Positions 1 to 7,844 are shown, counted from the first letter of the stretch. The stretch is 64,000 nt of DNA from Methylotenera sp. (GCA_030655015.1 JAURWJ010000101.1:1-64000); one strand, 5' to 3'. Numbers and translations are program-made. Notes: generated from the sequence alone by a model not told the origin.

Positions 1-453
1 ACTTATAATATGCCCATTATTGTTTCTACGCACCCTCGTACAAAAAAGAGGTTGGATACAATGGAGTTGGGCAACCTCAATCCGCATATTCAGTTCCTTA
101 AACCTTTTGGATTCTGCGATTACATCAAATTACAGATGGAAGCGCTGTGTGTGGTATCAGATAGCGGCACAATTTCTGAGGAAGGTTCACTACTCAATTT
201 ACCAGCCATTACTATCCGTAACGCACATGAGCGTCCAGAAGGGATGGATGTTGGTACGCTTATCATGAGTGGTCTCAAAAAAGAGCGTGTGTTAGATGCT
301 GTGCGCGTTATCATTGCTCAACATGACAAAGCTAAACGTGTTATGCAACCAGTTCAGGATTACGAAGCAGGCGCGGTGTCTAAACAACTGCTCCGCGTGG
401 TAATGAGTTATGTGGATTATGTGAATCGTACAGTGTGGTCTAAATCGACTTGA
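1..453 (+). CDS. wecB: UDP-N-acetylglucosamine 2-epimerase, C-terminal part (5' end outside window)
   Basis: The frame is open to the left edge, so the track's ATG at 10 is probably internal. The visible 150 residues match the C-terminal Rossmann half of WecB/WbpI-type UDP-GlcNAc 2-epimerases, with the family stretches SDSGTISEEGSLLNLPAITI and HERPEGMD. These enzymes interconvert UDP-GlcNAc and UDP-ManNAc in the cytoplasm for O-antigen or capsule synthesis. Downstream lie epimerase remnants and a Wzz-like gene, which fits a surface-polysaccharide locus. The subfamily cannot be fixed from the C-terminus alone. Confidence 0.85.
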   Translation, partial: TYNMPIIVSTHPRTKKRLDTMELGNLNPHIQFLKPFGFCDYIKLQMEALCVVSDSGTISEEGSLLNLPAITIRNAHERPEGMDVGTLIMSGLKKERVLDAVRVIIAQHDKAKRVMQPVQDYEAGAVSKQLLRVVMSYVDYVNRTVWSKST

Positions 454-454
454 A

Positions 455-688
455 GGTAGTCCATTCTTAATAACTGGTGTAAGTGGGTTTGTGGGTAAAT
501 CGCTATGTGCGGAGTTGTTTCAAAAAGGGCTGAAAGTACTTGCGACTACACGCTCTGAATGTACTATTTTTGCTCATTTTGAGCAATTGGCAGTCGGATT
601 AATAAATGATGCAACAAGTTGGTCATCTGCGCTACTTGATATAGATTGTATTATCTTAGCTGTTATTAAGTACCAATATAATATGTAG
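455..688 (+). pseudogene. NAD-dependent epimerase remnant (N-terminal Rossmann fragment)
   Basis: The reading frame directly after the wecB stop encodes FLITGVSGFVGKSLCAELF, a typical extended-SDR start with the GxxGFVG dinucleotide-binding loop. It continues through LINDATSWSSALLDIDCII, which parallels the INGATNWAEALSGVDVVIH stretch of the longer epimerase at 2967. It then ends after about 77 residues, where the full enzyme has over 300. The N-terminal NAD-binding domain is therefore present without its catalytic remainder. It is best read as a decayed paralogue rather than a working gene. Confidence 0.7.
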
Positions 689-759
689 CCATTTATTATT
701 AGGTGGGCATTCTGTAGTTAGTTGATGGTAATAAAACAATACGAAGGTACTAAAATAGT

Positions 760-1722
760 ATGAGTAAATCTGAAATGGCAGCATCCGTGACACGTGAAGA
801 TCAGTTCGATGATGAATTGAGCTTACTTGATTTAGTAGCGTTTGTTCGTCGTAATTTTAGTATTTTGCTAGCAACTACACTTATTGGTGGTGTTTTAGGC
901 GGAGTAATCGCATTCAGTGTATCTCCACAATGGGAAGCGAGCGCATTGGTTCGCGTTGGGCAGTTAGGGAATGTTGGTAACATTGGTAATGTTGGTAATG
1001 TTGGTAATGTTGGGAGTCCCATAGAGCTGCCTTTGCAATTAGTGGATCGAATTAAAAGCAAGTCTTTTCAAAATGATGTTTTGAAAAGACTTGGACTGGC
1101 GAATGGCGATGATGACGCTACGGCTAAGTTGTTTCGTGAAACACTTAAAGTTAAATTAGAAAAGTCTGAGTTATTACGCTTGGCTTTGAGAGGAGCGTCT
1201 GCAGATGCAGTTAAATCGCATCTGAGTGCCGTTGTAAATGAGCTGAAAGAGATGCATGGCAGAATGTCGGCGCCGACTATTAATCGTTTGCAGCAGGAGT
1301 TGGCGACGATAGAGTTAGAGTTGAAACGTGCCAGCTTAGAATCTGAGCGATTGAGGAAGTCGTTAGATGGGGCAGGGTTAACAAGTGAAAAAATATTATC
1401 GCAAGCCGCATTGGTGGGTAATTTGCTTCTTGCACGTGAAGGCGAGTTACATGCTTTTCGTGAACGTAAACGTGCAATTGAAGAACAGCTTAGCTTGGAA
1501 CGTACTTTTCCTACAGATGTTCTAGGGCGGATAGAGGTTTCATCAGAGCCTGTTTTCCCTAAAAAATCTCTCTTTATAGTTGTTGGGTTGTTTATTGGTT
1601 TATTTTTAGGCGTTTTTGTTACAGTAATTAGGGCTGCTGTTGTAAAAGAGCGCGTCAGTCAAGTGCACCATCCAACTAGCAACTGGCGAAAATGGTTTTT
1701 TTGTCGTAATTTTGCGTTATAA
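760..1722 (+). CDS. Wzz-like polysaccharide chain-length determinant / co-polymerase
   Basis: This 320-residue protein has the layout of the Wzz/PCP family. A cytoplasmic N-terminus contains DELSLLDLVAFVRRNF, followed by a first membrane segment near residues 34-55. A long periplasmic region with coiled-coil character follows, then a second membrane segment around residues 265-290 (LFIVVGLFIGLFLGVFVTVI). Such proteins set O-antigen or capsule chain length in the inner membrane. After the first membrane segment it carries a run of GNV/GNI repeats encoded by near-identical 9-nt units, which is unusual. There is no tyrosine-kinase domain. Its neighbours are polysaccharide gene remnants, so its partners may be gone. 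Confidence 0.75.
   Translation: MSKSEMAASVTREDQFDDELSLLDLVAFVRRNFSILLATTLIGGVLGGVIAFSVSPQWEASALVRVGQLGNVGNIGNVGNVGNVGSPIELPLQLVDRIKSKSFQNDVLKRLGLANGDDDATAKLFRETLKVKLEKSELLRLALRGASADAVKSHLSAVVNELKEMHGRMSAPTINRLQQELATIELELKRASLESERLRKSLDGAGLTSEKILSQAALVGNLLLAREGELHAFRERKRAIEEQLSLERTFPTDVLGRIEVSSEPVFPKKSLFIVVGLFIGLFLGVFVTVIRAAVVKERVSQVHHPTSNWRKWFFCRNFAL
967..1014 (+). repeat. In-frame 9-nt tandem repeat (GGTAATGTT units) inside the Wzz-like gene
   Basis: About five units of GGTAATGTT or close variants (GGGAATGTT, GGTAACATT) lie head to tail and encode Gly-Asn-Val/Ile repeats. The unit is a multiple of three, so unit gain or loss would change protein length without a frameshift. It sits just after the first membrane segment. 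Confidence 0.85.
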
Positions 1723-1771
1723 AAGTAAAGCTTGCTTTACTTTTATATGGCGAGTAGCTATAGTGTAAATT

Positions 1772-2257
1772 ATGGATATTTTAACAATCGGTGCAATTAT
1801 TAAGAAGGAAAGAACCGCATGCGGCCTTAGTCAAAGGGCTCTGGCTGAGGCTTCTCATGTTTCTAGGGTCACCATTGTGAATCTGGAAAGAGGTAATGTT
1901 GGTGATATAAGCGCGACTAAGCTCTCTGAAATTGCCGAGAATGTTTGCTTGCCAATGTTTTCAACTGGTAAGGCGATGGATTTTATAAAAGTAACACTTG
2001 CTAATATTAATACAAGTTACAAAAGATCCATGTCAGTGTCCGACTTTGAAATGTTTATGCTGAGCGGAAAGATTCAGCTAGGGCTTGAGGGGCAAGTCAT
2101 GCATTTGATTGACGAAACGCCGACCTCTCTGATTGCAGGTGCGGTTAAGCAGCTGTCTGCAAAAAAGCGTATCAATGCTAAGCTGGTTTGGAAAAATCTG
2201 GCGCACGTTGCTGCTGAAATCAAGTCGCCTAACAAGTTTTGGAGTGCAGTTGGCTAA
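1772..2257 (+). CDS. XRE-family helix-turn-helix protein, probable antitoxin of an AbiEii-type TA pair
   Basis: The first 60 residues form a Cro/CI-type helix-turn-helix (CGLSQRALAEASHVSRVTIVNLERG). About 100 residues without a recognised domain follow. It overlaps the start of a nucleotidyltransferase of the AbiEii/AbiGii family, the arrangement seen in TA pairs where the first gene is antitoxin and autorepressor. A direct role as antitoxin is inferred from context. Its 5' leader of about 50 bp follows the Wzz-like gene closely, so it has its own promoter or reads through from it. Confidence 0.75.
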   Translation: MDILTIGAIIKKERTACGLSQRALAEASHVSRVTIVNLERGNVGDISATKLSEIAENVCLPMFSTGKAMDFIKVTLANINTSYKRSMSVSDFEMFMLSGKIQLGLEGQVMHLIDETPTSLIAGAVKQLSAKKRINAKLVWKNLAHVAAEIKSPNKFWSAVG

Positions 2258-2927
2258 GTTTGAACTGAGTTTTCCAGAAGGCCCATGGAAAGTTCTTCTT
2301 GAGAAGGCGTATAGTCTTTTTGATGCGATTGTTGATGATGGTTTCACGCCACCACTCTGGAGTTTGGGCGGTGGCACGGTGCTCATGTTTCATTATGCAC
2401 ACCGTAGAAGCAAGGATATCGATATTTTTATCCCCGACCCGCAGTTTTTAGGATATATCAATCCTCGTATTGGTGGCCGCGGAGAGGATATTACGTCTGA
2501 ATATAAGGACACTGCAGAATATGTGAAGCTGTTTCTGCCTGAGGGGGAAATTGATTTCGTTGCTTCATCTACCCTAACCAAAAATCCTTTTGAAGAGTAT
2601 CAGGTACTTGGCAGAAATATCCTGCTGGAAACGCCAGTTGAAATCGTAGCAAAGAAAATGTGGCATCGTGGCGATAGAGCAACCGCACGTGATCTGCTGG
2701 ATCTTGCGATGGTAATAGAGCATCACCATAGTGATATATTAGATCATGGTGGCGTATTCGTTAAGAATATCGAAGTGTTCACCAATCAATGTGAGTCAAG
2801 AAAATCTATCATGATGCCTGCGTTTGATGCAATTGAAAAAATAGACTTCAATATGAGCTTTGATGAATGTCTAGAAAGAGTCAATGCACTTAAGATCAAA
2901 CTGCTCAAAATTTCATCGCAGCGATAG
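2244..2927 (+). CDS. AbiEii/AbiGii-type nucleotidyltransferase toxin
   Basis: The signature LGGGTVLMFHYAHRRSKDIDIFI is the nucleotidyltransferase motif of the AbiEii/AbiGii family, with the glycine pair, the RxSxDxD core and a later EIVAKKMWHRG stretch. The family's toxins transfer nucleotides to RNA or other targets. The ORF track starts at 2133, but family similarity begins near QLAKFELSF. I therefore prefer GTG at 2244 or TTG at 2250, giving a short overlap with the XRE gene and coupled translation. It is the second gene of a two-gene module sitting between two epimerase remnants. Confidence 0.75.
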   Translation: MQLAKFELSFPEGPWKVLLEKAYSLFDAIVDDGFTPPLWSLGGGTVLMFHYAHRRSKDIDIFIPDPQFLGYINPRIGGRGEDITSEYKDTAEYVKLFLPEGEIDFVASSTLTKNPFEEYQVLGRNILLETPVEIVAKKMWHRGDRATARDLLDLAMVIEHHHSDILDHGGVFVKNIEVFTNQCESRKSIMMPAFDAIEKIDFNMSFDECLERVNALKIKLLKISSQR

Positions 2928-2966
2928 CTGGCAAGTGAATGTTCATTTAGTCTTGGATAATTTATT

Positions 2967-3900
2967 GTGAAAATTTTAGCGGCTGGTGCAAATGGTTTTG
3001 TAGGTAGAGCGCTTTGTGCTGATTTGATAAAGCGAGATTTAGCTGTAGTAGCAGCAGTACGTGAAAAGGCTAGCATTGGAAGTGGTACGCCTATTGTAAT
3101 TTGGTAATATTAATGGTGCCACAAACTGGGCCGAAGCTTTATCTGGTGTAGATGTGGTGATTCACTTAGCTGCGCGCGTGCATGTGATGCATGAGGTTGA
3201 AGCGGATCCTTTGACCGAGTTTCGTAAAGTCAATGTGCTGGGCACGCTTAATTTGGCTAGGCAGGCAGTTAAGGCGGGTGTTAAACGGTTTATTTTTGTA
3301 AGCTCTATAAAAGTTAATGGTGAGCAGACACAGTTCGGTCAGCCTTTTACAGCATTAGATACCCCTAATCCACAAGATGCTTATGGACTATCAAAATATG
3401 AGGCAGAGCAGGCTTTATTAGCATTAGCTAAAGAAACTGGGTTGGAAGTAGTGATTATTAGACCACCGTTGATTTATGGCGCTGGTGTGAAAGCTAATTT
3501 TGCAAGCATGATGCGCACAGTTAAACGTGGTATACCATTACCTTTAGGCGCTATTTATAACAAACGTAGCTTTGTTTATGTCGGTAATTTAGTGAGTTTA
3601 ATCATTAAGTGTATTGATCACCCCAAAGCCGCTAACCAAGTGTTTCTAGTTTCAGATGGGCACGATCTTTCTACTACGGAGTTGTTGCAAGCATGTGCTG
3701 TTGCTTTAGGTGTAAAGTCTAAATTATTATCAGTACCACAAAAAATGATTGAAGTTGGCGCAGCTTTGGTTGGTAAAAAAGCGGTTGCGCAAAGGCTGTG
3801 TGGTAATTTGCAGGTAGATATTACTAAAGCGCGTACATTACTTGGCTGGGAGCCGCCAATATCGGTTGTGGAAGGTTTGAGGCGACCGCACTTGGATTGA
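2967..3900 (+). pseudogene. NAD-dependent epimerase/dehydratase, frameshifted
   Basis: A GTG at 2967 opens VKILAAGANGFVGRALC, a standard extended-SDR start, but this frame stops at about 3105. The rest of the enzyme continues in the next frame (NINGATNWAEALSGVDVVIH), with the SS..NG region, the catalytic YxxxK in DAYGLSKYEAEQ, and the substrate-domain stretch LIYGAGVKANF. Removing one T from the TTT at 3100-3102 joins the two parts into a continuous protein. The damage is thus a single-base insertion, or a sequencing error. The family makes nucleotide-sugar precursors for O-antigen. This is the only near-complete copy among several remnants here. Confidence 0.8.
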
Positions 3901-3917
3901 TTTAAGGTGAATAAGTG

Positions 3918-3998
3918 ATGAAGCGTTCATTTGATTTGTATTGAGTTTTATTTTTGACGGTGTCGCAGATGTCTTACTATTTAAATTTGGCTTTATCA
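3918..3998 (+). pseudogene. Possible N-terminal remnant of an undecaprenyl-phosphate sugar transferase
   Basis: A good ribosome binding site (AAGGTG) precedes ATG 3918 and the opening MKRSFDL, which resembles the start of WcaJ/PglC-type initiating sugar transferases. These often follow an epimerase in such loci. The frame stops after eight residues, and hydrophobic sequence (VLFLTVSQ) follows the stop. The match is short, so this is a tentative reading. Confidence 0.35.
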
Positions 3999-4071
3999 AG
4001 TGTGAATTGAGTGATAGGAAAAATAAACAAGGGTATAATAAAATTCTAGTTAACCATAATTTGGAGTTTAT

Positions 4072-4293
4072 ATGCAATCAGTTGCTATTTTTGAGGCAAA
4101 AGCAAAATTATCAGAACTTGTTAAGTCTAGACATGTGGTTGAAATTACCGTGCATAAAAAGCCAGTGGCAAGGATTTACCCAGTGTTTGAAGAGAGTGAG
4201 GCATTTATGGCTGAGCTAAAAAGGCAGTGTATTATTTCTGAAAATATCACTGAAGATGACGGGTTGGAAGCACTCCAAGATTGGAGCGACTAA
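4072..4293 (+). CDS. Phd/YefM-family antitoxin
   Basis: This 73-residue protein starts with VAIFEAKAKLSELVKS, the DNA-binding N-terminus of Phd/YefM antitoxins, and has an acidic C-terminus suited to wrapping the toxin. GGAG lies close upstream of its ATG (TTTGGAGTTTATATG). Its TAA overlaps the ATG of the following PemK/MazF-like gene by one base, so the two are translationally coupled. Family knowledge says the pair represses its own promoter. Pairing a Phd-type antitoxin with a MazF-type toxin is a known mixed combination. Confidence 0.85.
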   Translation: MQSVAIFEAKAKLSELVKSRHVVEITVHKKPVARIYPVFEESEAFMAELKRQCIISENITEDDGLEALQDWSD

Positions 4294-4619
4294 TGCACCG
4301 TGGTGAAATATGGACTGCTGCTGGGCGAGAAAAGTTTAGCAACAAGCCTGCCCCTGTTTTGATTGTACAGAGAGATATTTCAATACCTGCACACCAAAGC
4401 ATTATTGTTTGTCGTATTACATCAAATATTGCAGTGTTGCCATTTATGCGCTTGCGTTTACAATCTGGCGACAGCAACGGCTTGTTGCTTGATAGTGACG
4501 TGATGGCAGATAAAGTTCTTACGCTTAGAAAGTCTGATTTAGCGCAAAAATTAGGTAATATTAGCGAAGATGAGTTAGAGCGTTTGGATGAATTATTGCT
4601 TTTTTGGATAGGTTTATAA
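4293..4619 (+). CDS. PemK/MazF-type endoribonuclease toxin
   Basis: From ATG 4293 the protein begins MHRGEIWTAAG, the classic MazF/PemK opening (xRGEIW), and continues with KPAPVLIVQRD and VCRITSN, the conserved beta-barrel strands. At 108 residues it has the usual length. Such toxins cleave mRNA at short motifs. The ORF track's earlier start at 4281 lies inside the antitoxin and breaks the family alignment, so the coupled ATG is preferred. Confidence 0.88.
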   Translation: MHRGEIWTAAGREKFSNKPAPVLIVQRDISIPAHQSIIVCRITSNIAVLPFMRLRLQSGDSNGLLLDSDVMADKVLTLRKSDLAQKLGNISEDELERLDELLLFWIGL

Positions 4620-4783
4620 TTTACATCTGCACAGTTTATGGCAATGGGTCGTAATATAATATTGGCACATTAAGCAATGCTGGAAATTGTCGGATCAATA
4701 GATGATATGAAACGGATTGGACAGCAGCATTGCGCGAAGGCTGGCTAGTGAAACAAGCACTATTGCAGCTATTATTTTAGCGC

Positions 4784-5065
4784 TTATCGTATTGCAGCAG
4801 CTTTATAAACTGAGTTACGTTCTCGCTTACCTACGGCAATTACTAACACGATGAGTTCATGGTCTTTAACTTGATAAACAAGCCTGCAGCCAATGCTTTT
4901 AAATTTTATTTTATAACGATCTTCATGCCCATGCAATTTGGCTGATTGAACTCGCGGCATTTCTAGACGTTCTTCAAGCTTTTTTTTGAATTGCGCCTGT
5001 ATGTTACGATCTAACTTTTCCCATTCTTTAAGCGACACTTCTAAAAAGGCTAATTCATAGGTCAT
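4784..5065 (-). CDS. RelE/StbE-type mRNA interferase toxin
   Basis: The sequence MTYELAFLEVSLKEWEKLD and the core YKIKFKSIGCRLVYQVKDHELIVLVIAVGKR are typical of RelE/ParE-fold toxins of the StbE type, at 93 residues. These bind the ribosome and cut mRNA. It lies downstream of, and overlaps by 11 bases, the antitoxin gene at 5055-5303 on the same strand. The module is transcribed opposite to the surrounding remnants, as expected for an inserted cassette. Confidence 0.88.
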   Translation of the reverse strand: MTYELAFLEVSLKEWEKLDRNIQAQFKKKLEERLEMPRVQSAKLHGHEDRYKIKFKSIGCRLVYQVKDHELIVLVIAVGKRERNSVYKAAAIR

Positions 5066-5303
5066 TTAAATTGACTTTAATTATTTTTTCATTCGCACGT
5101 GCGTCTGCTAAAGCGTTTAATTCTAAATCTTCAATTTTATCCATCAGGGCTTCATACGCTCTTGCTGGCACACAATAAAAAACGGGCTCATTTCGATTAA
5201 GAATCGCTATGGCAAAACCATCGCCTGCAGCGACTGTTCCCATTGGATTTCTCTTTAGTTCAGAAACGCTGGCGGTCATTTCAGTTAAGACTAAACTAGA
5301 CAT
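5055..5303 (-). CDS. StbD/Phd-type antitoxin
   Basis: The sequence TASVSELKRNPMGTVAAGDGFAIAILNRN is characteristic of StbD-type antitoxins of the Phd/YefM superfamily. They bind promoter DNA with the N-terminus and neutralise a RelE-type toxin with the C-terminus. It is 82 residues long and overlaps the toxin gene. GGAG lies a few bases upstream of the ATG on the minus strand. Confidence 0.87.
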   Translation of the reverse strand: MSSLVLTEMTASVSELKRNPMGTVAAGDGFAIAILNRNEPVFYCVPARAYEALMDKIEDLELNALADARANEKIIKVNLNDL

Positions 5304-5701
5304 GGCTGCTCCTTTGTTAGTTGTATGTTTTTTTAAGAGTGCTAATTATAGCGCCTTTAAAAGTTCTTTTAAGTGCAGAGTAAAGGTAAGCTTGAAGTTT
5401 TTTTATTGCACGTACATTGGGTGCGTCTTTGTGACTAAATATAGGTGTGAGGTATTCACTAAAGCCATCTTAGACGAGTTGCGTGCGTCCGATATTTGCG
5501 GCGGTGTGCAAAGACTTTGAGGCGGTGCAAACACCAATTGGCCTGAATACATGATGAGAAACCATAGAGAGAAAACTCCAGTTTTTCAAAAAACTCATAT
5601 TCAAGTCGGTGACACCCCTAAACATACTATTTTTTATTTTAGATCAATCTGTTATATACTTGTTTTGTGAAAATTGCCAGACACTACTGATTGCCATTTT
5701 A
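5304..5701. other. Gene-free stretch between TA modules
   Basis: No reading frame here has recognisable family features; the + strand ORF at 5209-5520 runs antisense over the antitoxin. The DNA is AT-rich and probably decayed coding sequence, as remnants lie on both sides. I see no convincing terminator or promoter other than what the divergent modules need. Confidence 0.4.
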
Positions 5702-5812
5702 AAAATAAAAAAATTGATCGCAGATACTAATGACTTTGTTGGGCAAACACTTTGTGCTGTATGCTTAAATGATTGCGTTTTGTTCACGGGCAAGTGTTCT
5801 CTTCAAGTTTGA
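5702..5812 (+). pseudogene. Epimerase remnant (Rossmann N-terminus, short)
   Basis: The frame reads KKLIADTNDFVGQTLCAVCL. It aligns residue for residue with the start of the frameshifted epimerase at 2967 (KILAAGANGFVGRALCADL), including the FVGxxLCA core. The NAD-binding glycines are partly lost (GANG has become DTND) and the frame stops after about 36 codons. It is clearly non-functional and records another decayed epimerase copy. Confidence 0.6.
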
Positions 5813-5883
5813 TAATTAGAAATGCCGAAGAATGGCGTTTTTGTTGTTACAATATCTCAATTATGAGTATTGGGAAGTGTCTT

Positions 5884-6174
5884 ATGAAACCATCTGAAGC
5901 CCTCAACTCACACCGCGAAGCAATCCGCCAAGTGGTGGAATTGCACCGTGCTAGTAACGCGCGCGTGTTTGGCTCTGTTATTCATGGTGATGATACCGAG
6001 ACCAGTGATCTTGACCTTTTAATTGACCCCACACAGGAGACTACGTTGCTGGACATTGGGGCTATTCGCTATAAGCTTAATAAGCTTCTTGGCGTACCAG
6101 TTGATGTGCTGACGCCGAAAGCGCTTCCTGAGTCTTTTCGTGCCCACGTGCTTGCAGAGGCCGTTTTAGTATGA
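5884..6174 (+). CDS. mntA: MntA-type nucleotidyltransferase antitoxin
   Basis: From ATG 5884 (GGGAAG about 8 bases upstream) the protein has the minimal nucleotidyltransferase signature ARVFGSVIHGDD followed by SDLDLLID, the GSx(10)DxD pattern of MntA. MntA antitoxins AMPylate the HepT toxin near its RX4HXY motif. The 96-residue length fits. Its stop overlaps the hepT start (ATGA), so the two are coupled. The longer ORF-track start at 5773 runs into the upstream remnant and is rejected. Confidence 0.9.
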   Translation: MKPSEALNSHREAIRQVVELHRASNARVFGSVIHGDDTETSDLDLLIDPTQETTLLDIGAIRYKLNKLLGVPVDVLTPKALPESFRAHVLAEAVLV

Positions 6175-6533
6175 GTCGCGATAAACAACGACTGCAAGAC
6201 TACTTATCTCATATTATCCAAGCCATACAGCGTATTCAGCACTACACGGAAGACATTGATGGACTTGGCTTTCTACAAAACGAAATGGTGCAAGATGCTG
6301 TCATTCGCAACATTGAGATTATCGGTGAAGCGAGCAATAACATTCAAAAACACTTTACTGAATTTGCAGAATCGCACCCGCAGTTACCTTTGGCATTTGC
6401 TTATGAGATGCGTAACGCGGTGGCTCACGGTTATTTCAAAGTCGATTTTGAAATCGTTTGGAAAACCATCCAAAATGACTTACCTGAATTAGATCAACAA
6501 ACCAAAGCTGTTCTACAGCAGTTGATCGGCTAG
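6171..6533 (+). CDS. hepT: HepT-type HEPN ribonuclease toxin
   Basis: This 120-residue all-helical HEPN protein (DUF86) carries the catalytic RX4HXY motif as RNAVAHGY near residues 81-88 and the family stretch EIIGEASNNI. HepT cleaves RNA unless AMPylated by MntA. It overlaps mntA by four bases. The key residues are all present, so the module looks intact. Confidence 0.92.
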   Translation: MSRDKQRLQDYLSHIIQAIQRIQHYTEDIDGLGFLQNEMVQDAVIRNIEIIGEASNNIQKHFTEFAESHPQLPLAFAYEMRNAVAHGYFKVDFEIVWKTIQNDLPELDQQTKAVLQQLIG

Positions 6534-6612
6534 CCCACTTGCTTAAATCAGTAATGTGCCGCAACAATTTCCCAATGAGCAATATCATAGTTAGAGTAAG
6601 TTTTTAGCAATC

Positions 6613-6850
6613 ATGAAAGGTTTAATTACGGGCGTAACTGGCTTCGTAAGCTAAAATTTTATGGTCGCAAAAGCCCGTATGCAGAACGAAGGTGAGACAG
6701 TGCTATGTGCAACTCGTTATGGGAATGTGATGGCATCGCGTGGTTCTGTTTCCATTATTTGCGTCACAACTCAAAGAGGGCAAGCCACTGACGGTGACAG
6801 ACTCGAATATGACTCGCTTTTTTACGCGCTAACCGATAAATCTTACCTAG
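6613..6850 (+). pseudogene. Remnant of a CapD/FnlA-type UDP-sugar dehydratase, multiply frameshifted
   Basis: ATG 6613 opens MKGLITGVTGFVS and stops at once, which looks like a Rossmann start. From 6661 the frame reads ARMQNEGETVLCATRYGNVM and MASRGSV, a conserved central block of CapD/FnlA UDP-GlcNAc 4,6-dehydratases. After GSV the homology continues in another frame (PLFASQLKEGKPLTVTD, then NMTRFF). Together these show a gene with an internal deletion and at least two frameshifts. The working enzyme would make deoxy-sugar precursors for O-antigen. Confidence 0.65.
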
Positions 6851-6926
6851 TGGTACAGCCATCCATTGACAATAAAACTAATAGCGCATACATTCCACAT
6901 ATAGCACATATATAAAGGATTAAGTC

Positions 6927-7157
6927 ATGTCACAATTACATTTTTACGTGCCTGACGAAGTTGAAATACAAATTCGCATTAAAGCAAAACAGGCCAATTT
7001 ACCTCTTTCTAAATATCTGGCAGATCTGGTTAAACGCGAAACAGGCGCACAAAACCAATGGCCAGCGGGTTATTTTGAGCTATTTGACGCTTGGCAAGGC
7101 GAGCCGCAGACAAGACCCGCTGAATTAGCGATGGAAACAAGGCAGAGCTTCAATTGA
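6927..7157 (+). CDS. VapB-like antitoxin
   Basis: The 76-residue protein starts MSQLHFYVPDEVEIQIRIKA, the ribbon-helix-helix type opening of many VapB antitoxins, and has a C-terminal tail rich in charged residues. AAAGGA lies about 10 bases upstream of ATG 6927. Its TGA overlaps the TTG start of the following PIN-domain gene. The pair presumably represses its own promoter, as in other VapBC modules. Confidence 0.85.
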   Translation: MSQLHFYVPDEVEIQIRIKAKQANLPLSKYLADLVKRETGAQNQWPAGYFELFDAWQGEPQTRPAELAMETRQSFN

Positions 7158-7555
7158 TCCATTTGCTGGATACTAATGCCTGCATTCAATTATGGCAGCG
7201 CAAAAATCTGATTGCGCGCAGGCATTTCACACAACACCATCCCGCAGATATTGCACTATGCAGCGTAGTAAAAGCAGAGCTGTTATTTGGTGCGCTTCGC
7301 AGCGAACAAAAAGAAAGCAATCTGCAACTGTTACAAAAACTATTTGCGCCATTGCATAGCTTTGAATTTGACGATAACGCCGCCGAACATTACGCACAAA
7401 TACGCGCAGACCTCACCGTTCAAGGTAATTTAATCGGCGCGAATGATTTAATGATAGCCGCTATAGCACGCGCCAATAAAGTGACACTTATTACCCACAA
7501 CACTGGTGAGTTTAGTAGAGTGCAAGGCTTGCTCATTGAAGACTGGGAAGTTTAG
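7154..7555 (+). CDS. vapC: VapC-type PIN-domain ribonuclease toxin
   Basis: The PIN-domain acidic residues are present: LDTNACI near residue 5, the KAELLFGA helix, and GANDLMIAAIA, then VTLITHN. VapC enzymes cleave tRNA or rRNA using Mg2+ held by these residues. Length (133 residues) is typical. The start codon is TTG within TTGA, overlapping the antitoxin stop, so translation is coupled. Confidence 0.9.
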   Translation: MIHLLDTNACIQLWQRKNLIARRHFTQHHPADIALCSVVKAELLFGALRSEQKESNLQLLQKLFAPLHSFEFDDNAAEHYAQIRADLTVQGNLIGANDLMIAAIARANKVTLITHNTGEFSRVQGLLIEDWEV

Positions 7556-7627
7556 ATGGTTGTCCTTTCTAATTGAAAAATAAGGTTAGGATGGGGGTAG
7601 GGTAGCGAAAGGTGGCATTTTCACCCC

Positions 7628-7731
7628 CTCCCTAGCCCTCCCCCTACAAAGGGGGAGGGAATATGATGCCGCCGGGTTACGTGCCGAGATCGGACTCCCT
7701 AGCCCTCCCCTACAAAGGGAGAGGGAATATG
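7628..7731 (+). repeat. Two tandem copies of a GC-rich dyad repeat
   Basis: Copies at 7628-7665 and 7695-7731 share CTCCCTAGCCCTCCCC, then TACAAAGGG and AGGGAATATG, differing by one C and one base. Each copy can fold into a hairpin (CCCTCCCC against GGGGAGGG). They look like a dispersed repetitive extragenic element, and may also end transcription after vapC. Confidence 0.8.
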
Positions 7732-7800
7732 GGCGGCTTGGCTGGTATGGCGTAGCTTGTTATTAAACAAGACCTTCTCGCTAAACACTTGAGACTGTGA

Positions 7801-7829
7801 GAAAATTCGGATATAAACTCCGAATTTTC
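7801..7829. promoter_or_regulatory. Perfect 10-bp inverted repeat before the AAA-DUF4143 ATPase
   Basis: GAAAATTCGG and its exact inverse CCGAATTTTC are separated by 9 bp and end 15 bp before ATG 7845. The position, overlapping the likely promoter and leader, suggests an operator or a leader hairpin controlling the ATPase. Confidence 0.6.
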
Positions 7830-7844
7830 ATATATAATATTTTA

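Noticed and set aside
3941-4219. 92-codon + strand ORF overlapping the Phd antitoxin
   Set aside because: It runs through the antitoxin in another frame and has no recognisable protein features.
4620-4783. Possible C-terminal remnant of another polysaccharide gene
   Set aside because: A protein-like run (ALREGWLVKQALLQLLF) is present, but I could not match it to a family with any confidence.
7628-7731. Two 37-bp GC-rich repeats as the start of a CRISPR array
   Set aside because: Only two copies, with a 29-bp spacer, self-complementary, no cas genes and not identical; they fit an extragenic dyad repeat.
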